From contig BMSW01000004.1 of NCBI GenBank assembly GCA_014649355.1, positions 486,220 to 550,219 on the forward strand: a DNA stretch of 64,000 bases, given 5' to 3'. This document shows, piece by piece, positions 49,669-59,949 of this stretch (the stretch's first letter is position 1; each line of letters starts with the position of its first letter). The notes under the pieces are model-generated. The model made no database searches. It saw only the letters and a program-made list of their open reading frames with translations, and was not told the DNA's origin. The DNA comes from Streptomyces althioticus (GTDB lineage: Bacteria; Actinomycetota; Actinomycetes; Streptomycetales; Streptomycetaceae). The position numbers and the translations under genes were made by a program.

Positions 49669-51375
49669 TCAGGCCTTGCACATCTTCTCGTCGGCCCGGG
49701 ACTGCGGGACGTCGACCTTCTTCGGCGTCGCGACCGGCACCCCGGCCTTCGTGAAGTCGGGTCCGAGGGTCAAGGTCATCGGCGCGTCGCCGCCGGCCTC
49801 GGCGGTGGGCTTCATCGCGGCGGCGGGCAGGCCCATCAGGTCGGCCAGCTTGCGGGCCTGGTCCGCCTGGTCCGGGGCGTACACGAGCTGGGTGCGGGAG
49901 ACCTTCGCGGGCGCGTTGCCCTGGTTCGCCGAACGGGACACCCCCTGGCTGTTCTGCAGCCAGGTGACCGTCTCCCCGGCCGCGCCCTGCGGGCCGCCGC
50001 CGTTGAGGACGTCGACGCGCACGGCGGACGCCTCGGCCCGCGCGCCCTTCAGCAGCGCGTCCTGCTTGTCCTTGGCCTTCTTCTTCTGCTTCTTCACCTC
50101 GGTGAACGACACGTCGTCCTGGAGCATCGAGAACACCTGCGGTGCCTTGGCCGGGTCCGGGACGACGGTGACGGGCCGCGGCTCGTCAGGGTTGTCGATC
50201 ACCGGGAGCGTCATCAGCGTGATGTTCTTCAGGTCGATCTTGCCGAGTTCCTTGGCGAGGGTGAGCAGCTTGCCGGGGCTGCCGATGGCCTGGTCCACGG
50301 TGAGGGACTTGGTGGCCGCGTCGGCGACGTCCAGCATCTTCGTCGGGCTGCCGAGCGTGTCCTCCTTGAGGCGGCGCAGCATCGACGCGACGAACTTCTG
50401 CTGCATCCCGATCCGGTCCAGGTCGCTCTCGTTCTTCAGCCCGTGCCGGTTGCGCAGGAACGACAGCGCCTCCTCGCCCTGGATGGTGGTCTTCCCGGCC
50501 GGCAGGTCGAGCTTGGTGCCGCCCGAGGTGTCCTTCAGCGGCTCCTCCAGGCACACCTCGACGCCGCCGACCGCCGTGGACAGCGTCTTGACGGCGTTGA
50601 AGTCGAACATCATGAAGTGGTCCACGTCCAGGCCGGTGAGCTGCTCGACCGTGCGCATGGTGCAGCCGGGGTCGCGGCCCTCGACGCCGTAGGACTCGTT
50701 GAACTTGGTCCTGCCCTCCGAGCCGGGGATCGTCTTCGTCGAGCCGTCGGACTGCCGGGTCTCGCAGTCCGGTATCTCGGTCATCAGGTCCCGGGGGATG
50801 CTCACCACCGTCGCGTTGGACCGGTCCCCGGCGACGTGGAACAGCAGTGTGGTGTCGGCGTGCCCGGTCACGTTGTCCCGGTTGCCGTACGCCTCGTTGC
50901 CCTCGCCGGTGCGGACGTCGTTGCCGATGACGAGGATGTTGGCCGGGCCGTCCCCGAGGACGGTGGCGCTGCCGACGTCACCGATGTCGACGGTGTCGAT
51001 GTTCCCGCCCAGGCGGTCCCACCAGTAGTACGCGAACGCCGAGCCGCCGACCAGCACCAGGCCCATCACACCCCCGGTCCACATCAGCGCCTTGCGGCGG
51101 CCGGACCTCTTCGGCTGCCTGCGCTTGCGGCGGTGCGCGTCGCGAGGGCCGTCGGGCGCGGTGTCGTCGTCCCCGTCACGCGGGCCGGGATCACGCTCCC
51201 GCGGGCCGCCGGGACGCGGGCCGGGCGCCTGCGGGGTGCGCTGGCGCGGCACCGAGGGCGCCGGGGGCGGTGCGCCGCCGTCCAGTCTCAGTTCGTAGTC
51301 ACCGGTCCGCGGATTGAGCACCCACTGGTCGGCGGGATCGGCCCCTTCCGCCCGCCCACGACTCTGCGCGTCCAC
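49669..51375 (-). CDS. LytR-CpsA-Psr (LCP) cell-wall glycopolymer ligase
   Basis: 568 residues from GTG 51375, giving M-D-A-Q-S-R-G-R as in other Streptomyces LCP proteins; the longer GTG at 51414 is less likely. After a proline-rich cytoplasmic region and a membrane segment (near residues 95-120), the LCP domain shows I-L-V-I-G-N-D-V-R, R-D-N-V-T-G-H-A-D-T and S-I-P-R-D-L. A LytR_C domain ends the chain. LCP proteins attach teichoic acids or polysaccharides to peptidoglycan outside the cell. Confidence 0.93.
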   Translation of the reverse strand: MDAQSRGRAEGADPADQWVLNPRTGDYELRLDGGAPPPAPSVPRQRTPQAPGPRPGGPRERDPGPRDGDDDTAPDGPRDAHRRKRRQPKRSGRRKALMWTGGVMGLVLVGGSAFAYYWWDRLGGNIDTVDIGDVGSATVLGDGPANILVIGNDVRTGEGNEAYGNRDNVTGHADTTLLFHVAGDRSNATVVSIPRDLMTEIPDCETRQSDGSTKTIPGSEGRTKFNESYGVEGRDPGCTMRTVEQLTGLDVDHFMMFDFNAVKTLSTAVGGVEVCLEEPLKDTSGGTKLDLPAGKTTIQGEEALSFLRNRHGLKNESDLDRIGMQQKFVASMLRRLKEDTLGSPTKMLDVADAATKSLTVDQAIGSPGKLLTLAKELGKIDLKNITLMTLPVIDNPDEPRPVTVVPDPAKAPQVFSMLQDDVSFTEVKKQKKKAKDKQDALLKGARAEASAVRVDVLNGGGPQGAAGETVTWLQNSQGVSRSANQGNAPAKVSRTQLVYAPDQADQARKLADLMGLPAAAMKPTAEAGGDAPMTLTLGPDFTKAGVPVATPKKVDVPQSRADEKMCKA

Positions 51376-51657
51376 GCCCCCACCCACTCCTGCGCCCTGT
51401 GCCCCGTGGGGCACCTGAGTCCAAATTGCTTACATGTTCGACGACTTACGCTATCCGGCCGTTCCCGGCCGCGCGGACCTCGTGGCTAAATCGTCGAGAT
51501 CCGGACGTGTCCGGGAAGAGGGCCCCGGATCCACGACATGGCGTGATCCGGGCGGGGTCCGGCGCCCGCCCGGCACGGTGCGGCGTTCGCCTGTATAACG
51601 GCATGCAGAAGTCACGACGGATGAATGGGCCGGGGACGGCCGAGGGGGAGTCAGGTC

Positions 51658-52500
51658 ATGAGCGGCACCGAGAGCCCCGCGGCGCGTCTCCAGGCGCTCT
51701 TCGAGGGGCACCGGCTGACGCCGACCCAGCGGCGCATCGCCCACAGCATGGTGCGGCGCGCCGCCGACGTGCCGTTCCTGTCGAGCGTGGAGCTGGCCGA
51801 ACTGGCCGGGGTGAGCCAGCCCTCCGTGACCCGCTTCGCGGTCGCCCTCGGTTTCGACGGCTACCCCGCGCTGCGCCGCCACCTGCGCGAGGTCGCGCCG
51901 GCCGAACCCGCCGCGGACACCGGCTCGCACAACGAGTACCAGCAGGCCGTCGAGGCGGAGATCGAGAACCTGCGCCATCTCGCGGAGGTACTGGCCGACC
52001 CCGGGCCCGTGCGGCGCGCGGGGCGGGTGCTCGCGGGGAGCCGGCCCCTGCCCGTGCTCGGCCTGCGGGCCGCCGCCGCCCAGGCGCACGGCTTCGCCTA
52101 CTTCGCCGCCAAGGTGCACCCGGACGTACGGCTGCTCAACGAGGGCGGCACGATGCTGCTCGACCGGATCGACGCGGCCGTGCGGGCGGGGGCGTCGGCG
52201 CTGCTGTGCTTCGCGCTGCCGCGGCATCCGCGCGAGGTCCTCGACGCGCTCGTCCACGCCAAGGAGGCGGGGCTGACCGTCGTCACCGTCGCCGACTCGC
52301 CGTTCGCGCCCGTCGCCAAGGTGTCCGACCTGCTGCTGCCGGCCGCCGTCGGCACGGCGCTGGTGTTCGACACCGCGTGCGCGCCGATGCTGCTGGGGCG
52401 GGTGCTGCTCGAGGCGATGTGCGACGACCTGCCCGACGCGCAGGCGCGGCTGGAGGACTTCGACACCCGGGCCGCGGCGCGCGGGCTGTTCGTGGAGTGA
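51658..52500 (+). CDS. MurR/RpiR-family regulator with SIS domain
   Basis: 280 residues from ATG 51658, with GGGGGAG upstream. Residues 10-80 form the RpiR helix-turn-helix (L-T-P-T-Q-R-R-I-A-H-S-M, G-V-S-Q-P-S-V-T-R-F-A). Residues 125-260 form a SIS domain that senses a phosphosugar, including V-L-G-L-R-A-A-A-A-Q-A-H and V-V-T-V-A-D-S. The genes it controls are not evident. Confidence 0.9.
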   Translation: MSGTESPAARLQALFEGHRLTPTQRRIAHSMVRRAADVPFLSSVELAELAGVSQPSVTRFAVALGFDGYPALRRHLREVAPAEPAADTGSHNEYQQAVEAEIENLRHLAEVLADPGPVRRAGRVLAGSRPLPVLGLRAAAAQAHGFAYFAAKVHPDVRLLNEGGTMLLDRIDAAVRAGASALLCFALPRHPREVLDALVHAKEAGLTVVTVADSPFAPVAKVSDLLLPAAVGTALVFDTACAPMLLGRVLLEAMCDDLPDAQARLEDFDTRAAARGLFVE

Positions 52501-52647
52501 CCGGCGCGAGGGACGCGCGTCTTCTCAGACTCGTCTCAGCTTGCCCCGCTAGCGTCCGACGCACGGGACTTCCCTCGAAGGCGTTCCACAGGTAAGGGAC
52601 TTCCCACAGATGGACTTCCTCAGGAATCGGAAGACGGGAGGCTGGAC

Positions 52648-53232
52648 GTGACGCGCGGAGGACAGGGGCTGGCCCGGGTGGCCGTCGTCGTACGGGCCGG
52701 GGCCGCGCCACTGTGGTGGCTGGGAGTCGTCGCCGCGGGCGCCGGGGCGTTCGTGCCGGGCCTGACGGGGCTGCGGATCGGAGCGCTCGGCGGAGCCGCG
52801 CTGTTCCTCGTGGCCGCGGCCCTCGTGACGCTGACGCGGCGGGGCCGGTACCGCGCACTCGCCCGCGCGGCGGCCCGGGCGGGCCGGCACGACGTGCTGC
52901 AGGACCGTGCGGTCACCGCGCGCAACTGGCGCCGGGCGCACCGCTGGTGGCTGCTGCTCGCCTTCCTCGCGGCACTCGGCTCGGCCCTCGCGGCGCCCGC
53001 CGCGGCCGGAATGGTGCTCGCCGGGTGCGGGGTGGGGCTGTGGCTGAAGGCGGCGTGGATCGGCCGCCTGGAGCGGGCCGACGAGGTGCTGCTGTGGGTC
53101 CGCGTGGACTGGCTCCGCAAGGGCGCGGGCCGTCCCGCCGGCCGCGCCGTCAAGGCCTACCGCACCACGGGCATCGCCGCGGGCGACGCGGCCCCGGGCG
53201 GAGCCCGCCGCAGGCTGACGACGGCGGCGTGA
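52648..53232 (+). CDS. Hypothetical membrane protein
   Basis: 194 residues from GTG 52648. Four hydrophobic segments lie at about residues 18-40, 45-65, 100-118 and 120-140. The chain ends in an Ala/Arg-rich tail. No family is recognised. It is followed by the 53.4-54.0 kb repeat array. Confidence 0.7.
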   Translation: MTRGGQGLARVAVVVRAGAAPLWWLGVVAAGAGAFVPGLTGLRIGALGGAALFLVAAALVTLTRRGRYRALARAAARAGRHDVLQDRAVTARNWRRAHRWWLLLAFLAALGSALAAPAAAGMVLAGCGVGLWLKAAWIGRLERADEVLLWVRVDWLRKGAGRPAGRAVKAYRTTGIAAGDAAPGGARRRLTTAA

Positions 53233-53360
53233 CGGCCCGGGCGCGTGGCGACCACGCGCCCGGGATGAACCCGCACCCCCACACGGCCGCACCGGCCCGA
53301 CATCCGAACCCACGCCACGCGCGAAGGCGGCTCGCCCCGGGCCGGCCGGGACGGGCGCAT

Positions 53361-54040
53361 GGGCGCGCCGGGCGTGAGCTGTATCCCTGCCTGGGCGGGC
53401 TCCCTGGTGCCTGCCGGACCCGGGGAGTCGGGGCGTGGGCGTGCGTCCGCTGCCCGGTCCGGTGGTGCCGGAGACGGCTTGGCGCGGCCTGTGCCGGGCC
53501 GGGCTGGCCCCTGCGGCGCATCGGCTCCTGGGCCGCGCGCACTGCCGTGCGCCCTCGGCCGCGCCGGGAGCGGAAGGCCGGGGCATGGGTGGGCGTCCGC
53601 TCCTCGGTTCGGTGCCGCCATAGACGGCTTGGCGCGGCTTGTGCCGGGCCGGGCTGGCCTCTACGGCGTAGGGGCGCGCCGGGCGCGTGCCGTTTCCGCG
53701 CCTGGGCGGGCTCTCTTGTGTTTGCCGGACGCGGGGAGTCGGGGCGTGGGCGTGCGTCCGCTGCCCGGTCCGGTGGTGCCGGAGACGGCTTGGCGCGGCC
53801 TGTGCCGGGCCGGGGTGGCTCCAACGGCGTATGGGCGCGCCGGGAGCGTGCCGTATCCGCGCTTGGGCGGGCTCCCTGGTGTCTGCCGGGCGCGGGGGGT
53901 CGGGGCGTGGGCGTGCGTCCGCTGCCCGGTCCGGTGGTGCCGGAGACGGCTTGGCGCGGCCGCGCCCGGCCGGAGGCCCTCTGTGCGCGCTGCCGTGCGC
54001 CCACCGGCCGCGCCGGGCGCGTGAGCCGGGGCGCGGGTGG
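53361..54040. repeat. Four-copy long direct repeat, about 150-161 bp per unit
   Basis: The landmark ACGGCTTGGCGCGGC occurs at 53474, 53624, 53785 and 53946, so unit lengths are 150, 161 and 161 bases. Units share GGGCGTGGGCGTGCGTCCGC and CGGTCCGGTGGTGCCGGAGA with scattered differences. This fills nearly all of the 843-base gap between 53,233 and 54,075. Long frames across it exist on both strands but look like repeat shadows. Confidence 0.85.
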
Positions 54041-54075
54041 GCGCACGTGCGCCGTCCGGCCCCGGCCGAGGCGGC

Positions 54076-55473
54076 TCAGGCCAGGCCCGTCAGGGACTCC
54101 GTGTGGGCCGCGCCCGACTCCGTGACGATCTCCTCGATCGGCTGGGCCGGGCGGACCGTCGCGAAGGTGATCCCGCCCGACGGCGACTGCGCGTAGCCGA
54201 GGACGGCCGGGCGCGGGAGCGAGTTGTAGGCGTAGTGGTGCGCGAAGTAGTACGCGCCCGTGTCCAGCGCCGCCGCGAAATCGCCCTGCTCCAGCAGCGG
54301 CAGCTCCTGCCCCTGCGCCAGCAGGTCGCCCGCGAAGCAGGCGGGTCCCGCCACGTCCTGGACGACCGCCGGGCCCTCCTTGGGCAGCCCCTTCGCGTCG
54401 TACGCGGCGATCCGCAGCGGCCACGACTGCGGCGCGTACACCGTGCGCGTCGCGACCTGCACGCCCGCGTGGGTCACCGCGACCGGACGGCCGCCCGCGC
54501 TCTTGGCGTACTCCACGCGCGTGACCACCGTGCCGTGCTTGGCCAGCAGGGACCGGCCGAACTCGGTGACCAGCCCGTACCGCCCGTCGAACAGCCCCGG
54601 CACCGTCTCCTTCAGCAGCCGCGCGTACTCCGCGTACGTCGGGCCGGTCTCCTCGGAGGCGAAGTTCACCGGCAGTCCGCCGCCGATGTCGAGGGTGTCG
54701 ACCTGCCGGCGTCCGGCCCGCCGGTTGATCTCCTCCGCCAGTTCGTACGTCTCCGCGACCCCGCGCGCCATCATCGTCAGGGCGATGCCCTGGGAGCCGG
54801 TGTGGGCGTGCAGCCGGGTCAGCCACGGACGGTCCAGGTATGCCTGGACCACCCACTCCCGCGCGCCTTCGTCCCGCAGCGCCACACCGAACTTCGACGT
54901 GGCCGTCGCGGTCGACAGCGCCTCGATGGAACCGCCCCCGACCTGCGGGTTCACCCGGATGCCCAGCGGCGACCGCACGTCCGTGCCGGCCACCAGCGCG
55001 TCGATGCGCTCCAGCTCCTGCGGGTTGTCCGCGTTGACGGCGATGCCCAGCCGCAGCGCCTCCCGCAGCTCGGCGGGCGTCTTCGCGGGGGAGTCCAGTA
55101 CCGTGCGCCCCGGCTCCACGCCCGCGGCGCGCGCCAGCGCCAGCTCGCCCGGGCTGGCCACCTCCGCGCCGATGCCCTCCTGGCGCAGCAGCCGCAGCAC
55201 CGGCACCAGCGGGCTCGCCTTCACCGCGAAGGCGTGCAGCACCGGAGTGCCCGGCGCGGTCACGGCCTCGAAGGCGGCCCGCAGGTCCGCCGCCGACTCA
55301 CGGATGCCGGTGACGTCCAGCAGTCCCACGAGAGGCGCGTCGGTGTCGAGGAAGCCCTGCTCCACGGCCGCCCGCACCGCGGCGTCCCGGCGGGCCGCCC
55401 GCCCGGCGGCCCTCGGGTCGGCCCCGGCCGTCACGTCGCCCGTCCTGTCACGTATCTGCTCGTTCGCGCGCAT
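54076..55473 (-). CDS. Group III PLP-dependent decarboxylase (diaminopimelate/ornithine decarboxylase type)
   Basis: 465 residues from ATG 55473. An alanine-racemase-like barrel has F-A-V-K-A-S-P (PLP lysine), H-A-H-T-G-S-Q, L-D-I-G-G-G-L-P (phosphate glycines) and G-P-A-C-F-A-G-D near the active-site Cys/Asp, with a closing Y-Y-F-A-H-H-Y-A-Y-N. The fold is that of diaminopimelate decarboxylase, but the C-terminal region differs from typical LysA, so the substrate may be another amino acid. It is divergent from hutU. Confidence 0.88.
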   Translation of the reverse strand: MRANEQIRDRTGDVTAGADPRAAGRAARRDAAVRAAVEQGFLDTDAPLVGLLDVTGIRESAADLRAAFEAVTAPGTPVLHAFAVKASPLVPVLRLLRQEGIGAEVASPGELALARAAGVEPGRTVLDSPAKTPAELREALRLGIAVNADNPQELERIDALVAGTDVRSPLGIRVNPQVGGGSIEALSTATATSKFGVALRDEGAREWVVQAYLDRPWLTRLHAHTGSQGIALTMMARGVAETYELAEEINRRAGRRQVDTLDIGGGLPVNFASEETGPTYAEYARLLKETVPGLFDGRYGLVTEFGRSLLAKHGTVVTRVEYAKSAGGRPVAVTHAGVQVATRTVYAPQSWPLRIAAYDAKGLPKEGPAVVQDVAGPACFAGDLLAQGQELPLLEQGDFAAALDTGAYYFAHHYAYNSLPRPAVLGYAQSPSGGITFATVRPAQPIEEIVTESGAAHTESLTGLA

Positions 55474-55593
55474 GCATCCAGCCAAACATCCCCCGGACGG
55501 CGGCGCCGACGCACCCCCTGTATTGACTAGCTCTATTCAGCGGATGAGGATGTGAATATCTGCAGACGTCGTGTGGCCACCTGGAGGCACCCC

Positions 55594-57258
55594 ATGTCAG
55601 GACCGCGTCCCGTCCGAGCACCGCGCGGCAGCGAGCTGAGCGCCCTGGGATGGCAGCAGGAGGCCGCCCTGCGGATGCTGCAGAACAACCTCGACCCGGA
55701 GGTCGCCGAGCACCCCGACAAGCTCGTCGTCTACGGCGGCACCGGCAAGGCGGCCCGCGACTGGCGCTCCTTCGACGCCATGGTCCGCACCCTCAGGACC
55801 CTCAAGCAGGACGAGACGATGCTCGTCCAGTCCGGCCGCCCCGTCGGCGTGATGCAGACCCACGAGTGGGCGCCGCGCGTCCTCCTCGCCAACTCCAACC
55901 TGGTCGGCGACTGGGCGAACTGGGAGGAGTTCCGCCGCCTCGAGCAGCTCGGCCTGACCATGTACGGGCAGATGACCGCCGGCTCCTGGATCTACATCGG
56001 CACCCAGGGCATCCTCCAGGGCACCTACGAGACCTTCGCCGCCGTCGCCGCCAAGCGCTTCGGCGGCTCCCTCGCCGGCACCATCACCCTCACCGCCGGA
56101 CTCGGCGGCATGGGCGGCGCCCAGCCGCTCGCGGTCACCATGAACGACGGCGTCGTGATCTGCGTCGACTGCGACCCGCGCGCCATCGACCGCCGCATCG
56201 AGCACCGCTACCTCGACGTGAAGGCCGACTCCCTCGACCACGCGCTGCGGCTCGCCACCGAGGCCCGCGACGCCCGCCGCCCGCTGTCCGTCGGCGTCCT
56301 CGGCAACGCGGCCGAGGTCGTCCCCCAGCTCCTCGCCATGGGCGCACCGATCGACATCGTCACCGACCAGACCTCCGCCCACGACCCCCTCGCCTACCTG
56401 CCCCTCGGCACCTCCTTCGAGGACATGGCCGACGCCGCCGCCAAGGACCCGGCCGGCTTCACCACCCGCGCCCGCGAGTCCATGGCCCGGCACGTCGAGG
56501 CGATGGTCGGCTTCCAGGACGCCGGCGCGGAGGTCTTCGACTACGGCAACTCCATCCGCGGCGAGGCCCAGCTCGCCGGCTACGACCGGGCGTTCGCCTT
56601 CCCCGGCTTCGTCCCCGCCTACATCCGCCCCCTGTTCTGCGAGGGCAAGGGCCCCTTCCGCTGGGCCGCCCTCTCCGGCGACCCCGCCGACATCGCGAGG
56701 ACCGACCGCGCGATCCTCGACCTCTTCCCGGAGAACGAGTCCCTCGCCCGCTGGATCAAGATGGCCGGGGAGCGCGTCCATTTCCAGGGCCTGCCCGCCC
56801 GCATCTGCTGGCTCGGCTACGGCGAGCGCGACAAGGCCGGCGAGCGCTTCAACGACATGGTCGCGAGCGGCGAACTGTCCGCGCCGGTCGTCATCGGCCG
56901 CGACCACCTCGACTGCGGCTCCGTCGCCTCCCCCTACCGGGAGACCGAGGCGATGCTCGACGGCTCCGACGCCATCGCCGACTGGCCGCTGCTGAACGCC
57001 ATGGTCAACGTGGCGTCCGGCGCCTCCTGGGTGTCGATCCACCACGGCGGCGGCGTCGGCATGGGGCGGTCCCTCCACGCGGGGCAGGTCACCGTGGCCG
57101 ACGGCACCGCCCTGGCCGGCGAGAAGATCCGCCGCGTGCTGACGAACGACCCGGGCATGGGCGTCATCCGGCATGTGGACGCCGGGTACGACATCGCGGA
57201 GTCGGTGGCGGACGCGAAGGGTGTGCGGGTGCCCATGCGTGAGGGTGACCCCGCGTGA
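55594..57258 (+). CDS. hutU: Urocanate hydratase
   Basis: 554 residues from ATG 55594, with TGGAGG six bases upstream; the frame extends further but the extension lacks a ribosome site. Motifs include [17 protein letters not shown] and [15 protein letters not shown]. The NAD-binding region and the C-terminal H-H-G-G-G-V-G-M-G are intact. It converts urocanate to imidazolone propionate in histidine breakdown. The gene leads an operon with overlapping downstream starts. Confidence 0.96.
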   Translation: MSGPRPVRAPRGSELSALGWQQEAALRMLQNNLDPEVAEHPDKLVVYGGTGKAARDWRSFDAMVRTLRTLKQDETMLVQSGRPVGVMQTHEWAPRVLLANSNLVGDWANWEEFRRLEQLGLTMYGQMTAGSWIYIGTQGILQGTYETFAAVAAKRFGGSLAGTITLTAGLGGMGGAQPLAVTMNDGVVICVDCDPRAIDRRIEHRYLDVKADSLDHALRLATEARDARRPLSVGVLGNAAEVVPQLLAMGAPIDIVTDQTSAHDPLAYLPLGTSFEDMADAAAKDPAGFTTRARESMARHVEAMVGFQDAGAEVFDYGNSIRGEAQLAGYDRAFAFPGFVPAYIRPLFCEGKGPFRWAALSGDPADIARTDRAILDLFPENESLARWIKMAGERVHFQGLPARICWLGYGERDKAGERFNDMVASGELSAPVVIGRDHLDCGSVASPYRETEAMLDGSDAIADWPLLNAMVNVASGASWVSIHHGGGVGMGRSLHAGQVTVADGTALAGEKIRRVLTNDPGMGVIRHVDAGYDIAESVADAKGVRVPMREGDPA

Positions 57259-58577
57259 ATCAGAACGGCACCTCTCCGGTGGGGGCAGTCGGGTCGTCGC
57301 CGACTGCGGGCTCGGCTGTGCCCACGCGTTCCGCCCCGCGGAACGACTGCCCACAGCCTGATTCGTTCCACGAGATGTGGCGGCAACTGCTGCCCGTCGG
57401 ACGGAACTCGACGAGCGGCGGCTACCGCCGGTTCGCCTGGACCGGCGCCGACGCCGACTGCCGGGACTGGTTCCGCGAGCAGGCCCGCCGCCGCGGCCTC
57501 ACCTACGAGGTGGACCGCAACGGCAACCAGTGGGCCTGGCTCGGAGACCCCGCCGAGGGGGACGCCGTGGTCACCGGATCGCACCTGGACTCGGTGCCCG
57601 ACGGCGGCGCCTTCGACGGGCCCCTCGGCGTCGTCTCCGCCTTCGCCGCCCTCGACGAACTGCGCCGCCGGGGCGTCCGCCCGGCGAAGCCGCTCGGCAT
57701 CGTCAACTTCGGCGACGAGGAGGGCGCCCGCTTCGGGCTCGCCTGCGTCGGCTCCCGGCTCACCGCGGGCGCGCTCACCGTCGACCAGGCGCACCGGCTC
57801 ACCGACACCGACGGCGTCACCCTCCCGCAGGCCATGGAGACCGCCGGCCACGACCCGGACGCCATCGGCCCCGACCCCGTGCGCCTCGGCCGCATCGGCG
57901 CGTTCGTCGAGCTGCACGTCGAGCAGGGCCGGGCGCTGGACCTCACCGGCGACCGGGTCGGCGTCGCCTCCGCGATCTGGCCGCACGGCCGCTGGCGGTT
58001 CGACTTCCGCGGCGAGGCCAACCACGCCGGCACCACCCGGCTCGCCGACCGGCACGACCCGATGCTGCCGTACGCCGAGACCGTCCTCTCCGCGCGGCGG
58101 GAGGCCGAACGCGCGGGCGCGGTCGCCACGTTCGGCAAGATGGCCGTCGAGCCGAACGGCGTCAACGCCGTGCCCTCCCTCGTGCGCGGCTGGCTCGACT
58201 CCCGCGCCAGTGACCAGGAGCGACTGGACACGGTGGTCGGCGGGGTGGAGCGGGCCGCCCGCGCGTACGCCGCCGCCCACGGCGTCCAGCTCGACGTGGA
58301 GCGCGAGTCCTTCACCCCCGTCGTCGAGTTCGACCACGCCCTGCGCGACCGGCTGGCCCGCATCCTCGGCAAGGACGCTGGCCTGAAGGTGCCCGTCCTC
58401 GGCACCGGCGCGGGACACGACGCGGGAATCCTCGCCGGACGCGTCCCGACCGCCATGCTGTTCGTACGGAACCCCACCGGCGTCTCGCACTCCCCGGCCG
58501 AGTACGCCGCCGAGGACGACTGCGTGGCCGGGGTCCTCGCTCTCGCCGACGTACTGGAAGGACTGGCCGCACCGTGA
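57255..58577 (+). CDS. M20-family amidohydrolase of the hut operon (allantoate amidohydrolase-like)
   Basis: 440 residues from the GTG of a GTGA overlap. The N-terminal 37 residues are low-complexity, and an ATG at 57375 could be an alternative start. The metallopeptidase fold has [11 protein letters not shown] (metal His/Asp), [14 protein letters not shown] and A-G-H-D-A. Family members hydrolyse allantoate or N-carbamoyl amino acids. Between hutU and hutF the likely substrate is N-formylglutamate, replacing HutG; this is inferred from context. Confidence 0.85.
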   Translation: MNQNGTSPVGAVGSSPTAGSAVPTRSAPRNDCPQPDSFHEMWRQLLPVGRNSTSGGYRRFAWTGADADCRDWFREQARRRGLTYEVDRNGNQWAWLGDPAEGDAVVTGSHLDSVPDGGAFDGPLGVVSAFAALDELRRRGVRPAKPLGIVNFGDEEGARFGLACVGSRLTAGALTVDQAHRLTDTDGVTLPQAMETAGHDPDAIGPDPVRLGRIGAFVELHVEQGRALDLTGDRVGVASAIWPHGRWRFDFRGEANHAGTTRLADRHDPMLPYAETVLSARREAERAGAVATFGKMAVEPNGVNAVPSLVRGWLDSRASDQERLDTVVGGVERAARAYAAAHGVQLDVERESFTPVVEFDHALRDRLARILGKDAGLKVPVLGTGAGHDAGILAGRVPTAMLFVRNPTGVSHSPAEYAAEDDCVAGVLALADVLEGLAAP

Positions 58578-59917
58578 CCGCCACCTTGCGGACGTACTGG
58601 CTGGAACACGCCTGGCTCGGCACGCACGTCGAGCCCGGCGTCACCCTCGACGTGACCGACGGGCGCATCGCCGCCGTCCGCACCGGCACCCCCGCGCCCC
58701 CGCCCGGCGCCGAGATCCTGCGCGGACTGACCCTCCCCGGACTGGCGAACGCCCACAGCCACGCCTTCCACCGCGCCCTGCGCTCCACCGTCCAGGTCGG
58801 CTCCGGCACCTTCTGGACCTGGCGCGAGGTCATGTACGCCACCGCCGACCGGCTCACCCCGGACCGCTACCACGCCCTCGCCCGCGCCGTGTACGCCGAG
58901 ATGGCGCTGGCCGGGATCACCACCGTCGGCGAGTTCCACTACGTGCACCACGCGCCCGGCGGCACGCCCTACGCCGACCCCAACGCCATGGGAGAGGCGC
59001 TTCTCGCGGCCGCCGCCGAGGCCGGCATCCGGATCACCCTCCTCGACGCCGCCTACCTCTCCTCCGGCTTCGGCCGGCCGCCCACCGCGCACCAGCTCCG
59101 CTTCTCCGACGGCGACGCGGAGTCCTGGGCCGCACGCTCTTCACTTCTCAAGGACCGGGACCACGCGCGGATCGGCGCGGCCGTGCACTCCGTGCGGGCC
59201 GTGCCCGCGGAGCAGTTGTCGACGGTGGCGCGCTGGGCCGAGGAACGGAGGGCCCCGCTGCACGTGCACCTGTCCGAGCAGACCGCCGAGAACGACGCCT
59301 GCCGGGAGGCACACGGCTGCACCCCCGCCCAACTGCTCGCCCTGCACGGCGTGCTCGGGCCGCGCACCACCGGCGTGCACAACACCCACCTCACCGCCGA
59401 GGACGTCTCGCTGATCGGCGGCAGCGGCACCGGCACCTGCATGTGCCCCACCACCGAACGCGACCTCGCCGACGGCATCGGACCCGCCGCGGCCCTCCAG
59501 AACGAGGGCTCCCCGCTCTCCCTCGGCTCCGACAGCCACGCCGTCGTCGACCTGTTCGAGGAGGCGCGCGCGATGGAGCTGAACGAGCGGCTGCGCACCC
59601 GCACCCGCGGTCACTGGACGGCCGCGGCCCTGCTGCGCGCGGCCACCGTCGACGGGCACGCGGCGCTCGGCTGGGACGACACCGGCGTCATCGAGGCCGG
59701 GGCGCGCGCCGACCTCACCACCGTCGCGCTGGACTCGGTCAGGACGGTGGGACCGCTGCCCAGGCTGGGCGCCGAGACGGCCGTATTCGCCGCGACGGCC
59801 GCCGACGTCCGGCACACGGTCGTGGCAGGCCGGCACGTGGTGCGCGACGGGGCGCACACGCTGGTCCCCGACGTGCCCGGAGCCCTCGCGCGGGCGATCC
59901 GGGAATTGCGCGCCTGA
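58574..59917 (+). CDS. hutF: Formimidoylglutamate deiminase
   Basis: 447 residues from the GTG of a GTGA overlap. It belongs to the amidohydrolase superfamily: N-A-H-S-H-A-F-H (metal HxH), E-F-H-Y-V-H-H, H-V-H-L-S-E-Q and G-S-D-S-H-A-V (metal Asp). The [11 protein letters not shown] pattern and gene context identify HutF, which converts formimidoylglutamate to formylglutamate and ammonia. The C-terminus carries a beta domain. Confidence 0.92.
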   Translation: MTATLRTYWLEHAWLGTHVEPGVTLDVTDGRIAAVRTGTPAPPPGAEILRGLTLPGLANAHSHAFHRALRSTVQVGSGTFWTWREVMYATADRLTPDRYHALARAVYAEMALAGITTVGEFHYVHHAPGGTPYADPNAMGEALLAAAAEAGIRITLLDAAYLSSGFGRPPTAHQLRFSDGDAESWAARSSLLKDRDHARIGAAVHSVRAVPAEQLSTVARWAEERRAPLHVHLSEQTAENDACREAHGCTPAQLLALHGVLGPRTTGVHNTHLTAEDVSLIGGSGTGTCMCPTTERDLADGIGPAAALQNEGSPLSLGSDSHAVVDLFEEARAMELNERLRTRTRGHWTAAALLRAATVDGHAALGWDDTGVIEAGARADLTTVALDSVRTVGPLPRLGAETAVFAATAADVRHTVVAGRHVVRDGAHTLVPDVPGALARAIRELRA

Positions 59918-59949
59918 CGACCCATGAGCACGCGACCCATGAGGACACC

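Noticed and set aside
53150..54856. Minus-strand frame of 568 codons over the repeat array and the decarboxylase
   Set aside because: It runs through tandem repeats and antisense to a clear enzyme gene; the translation is Pro/Arg-rich and repetitive.
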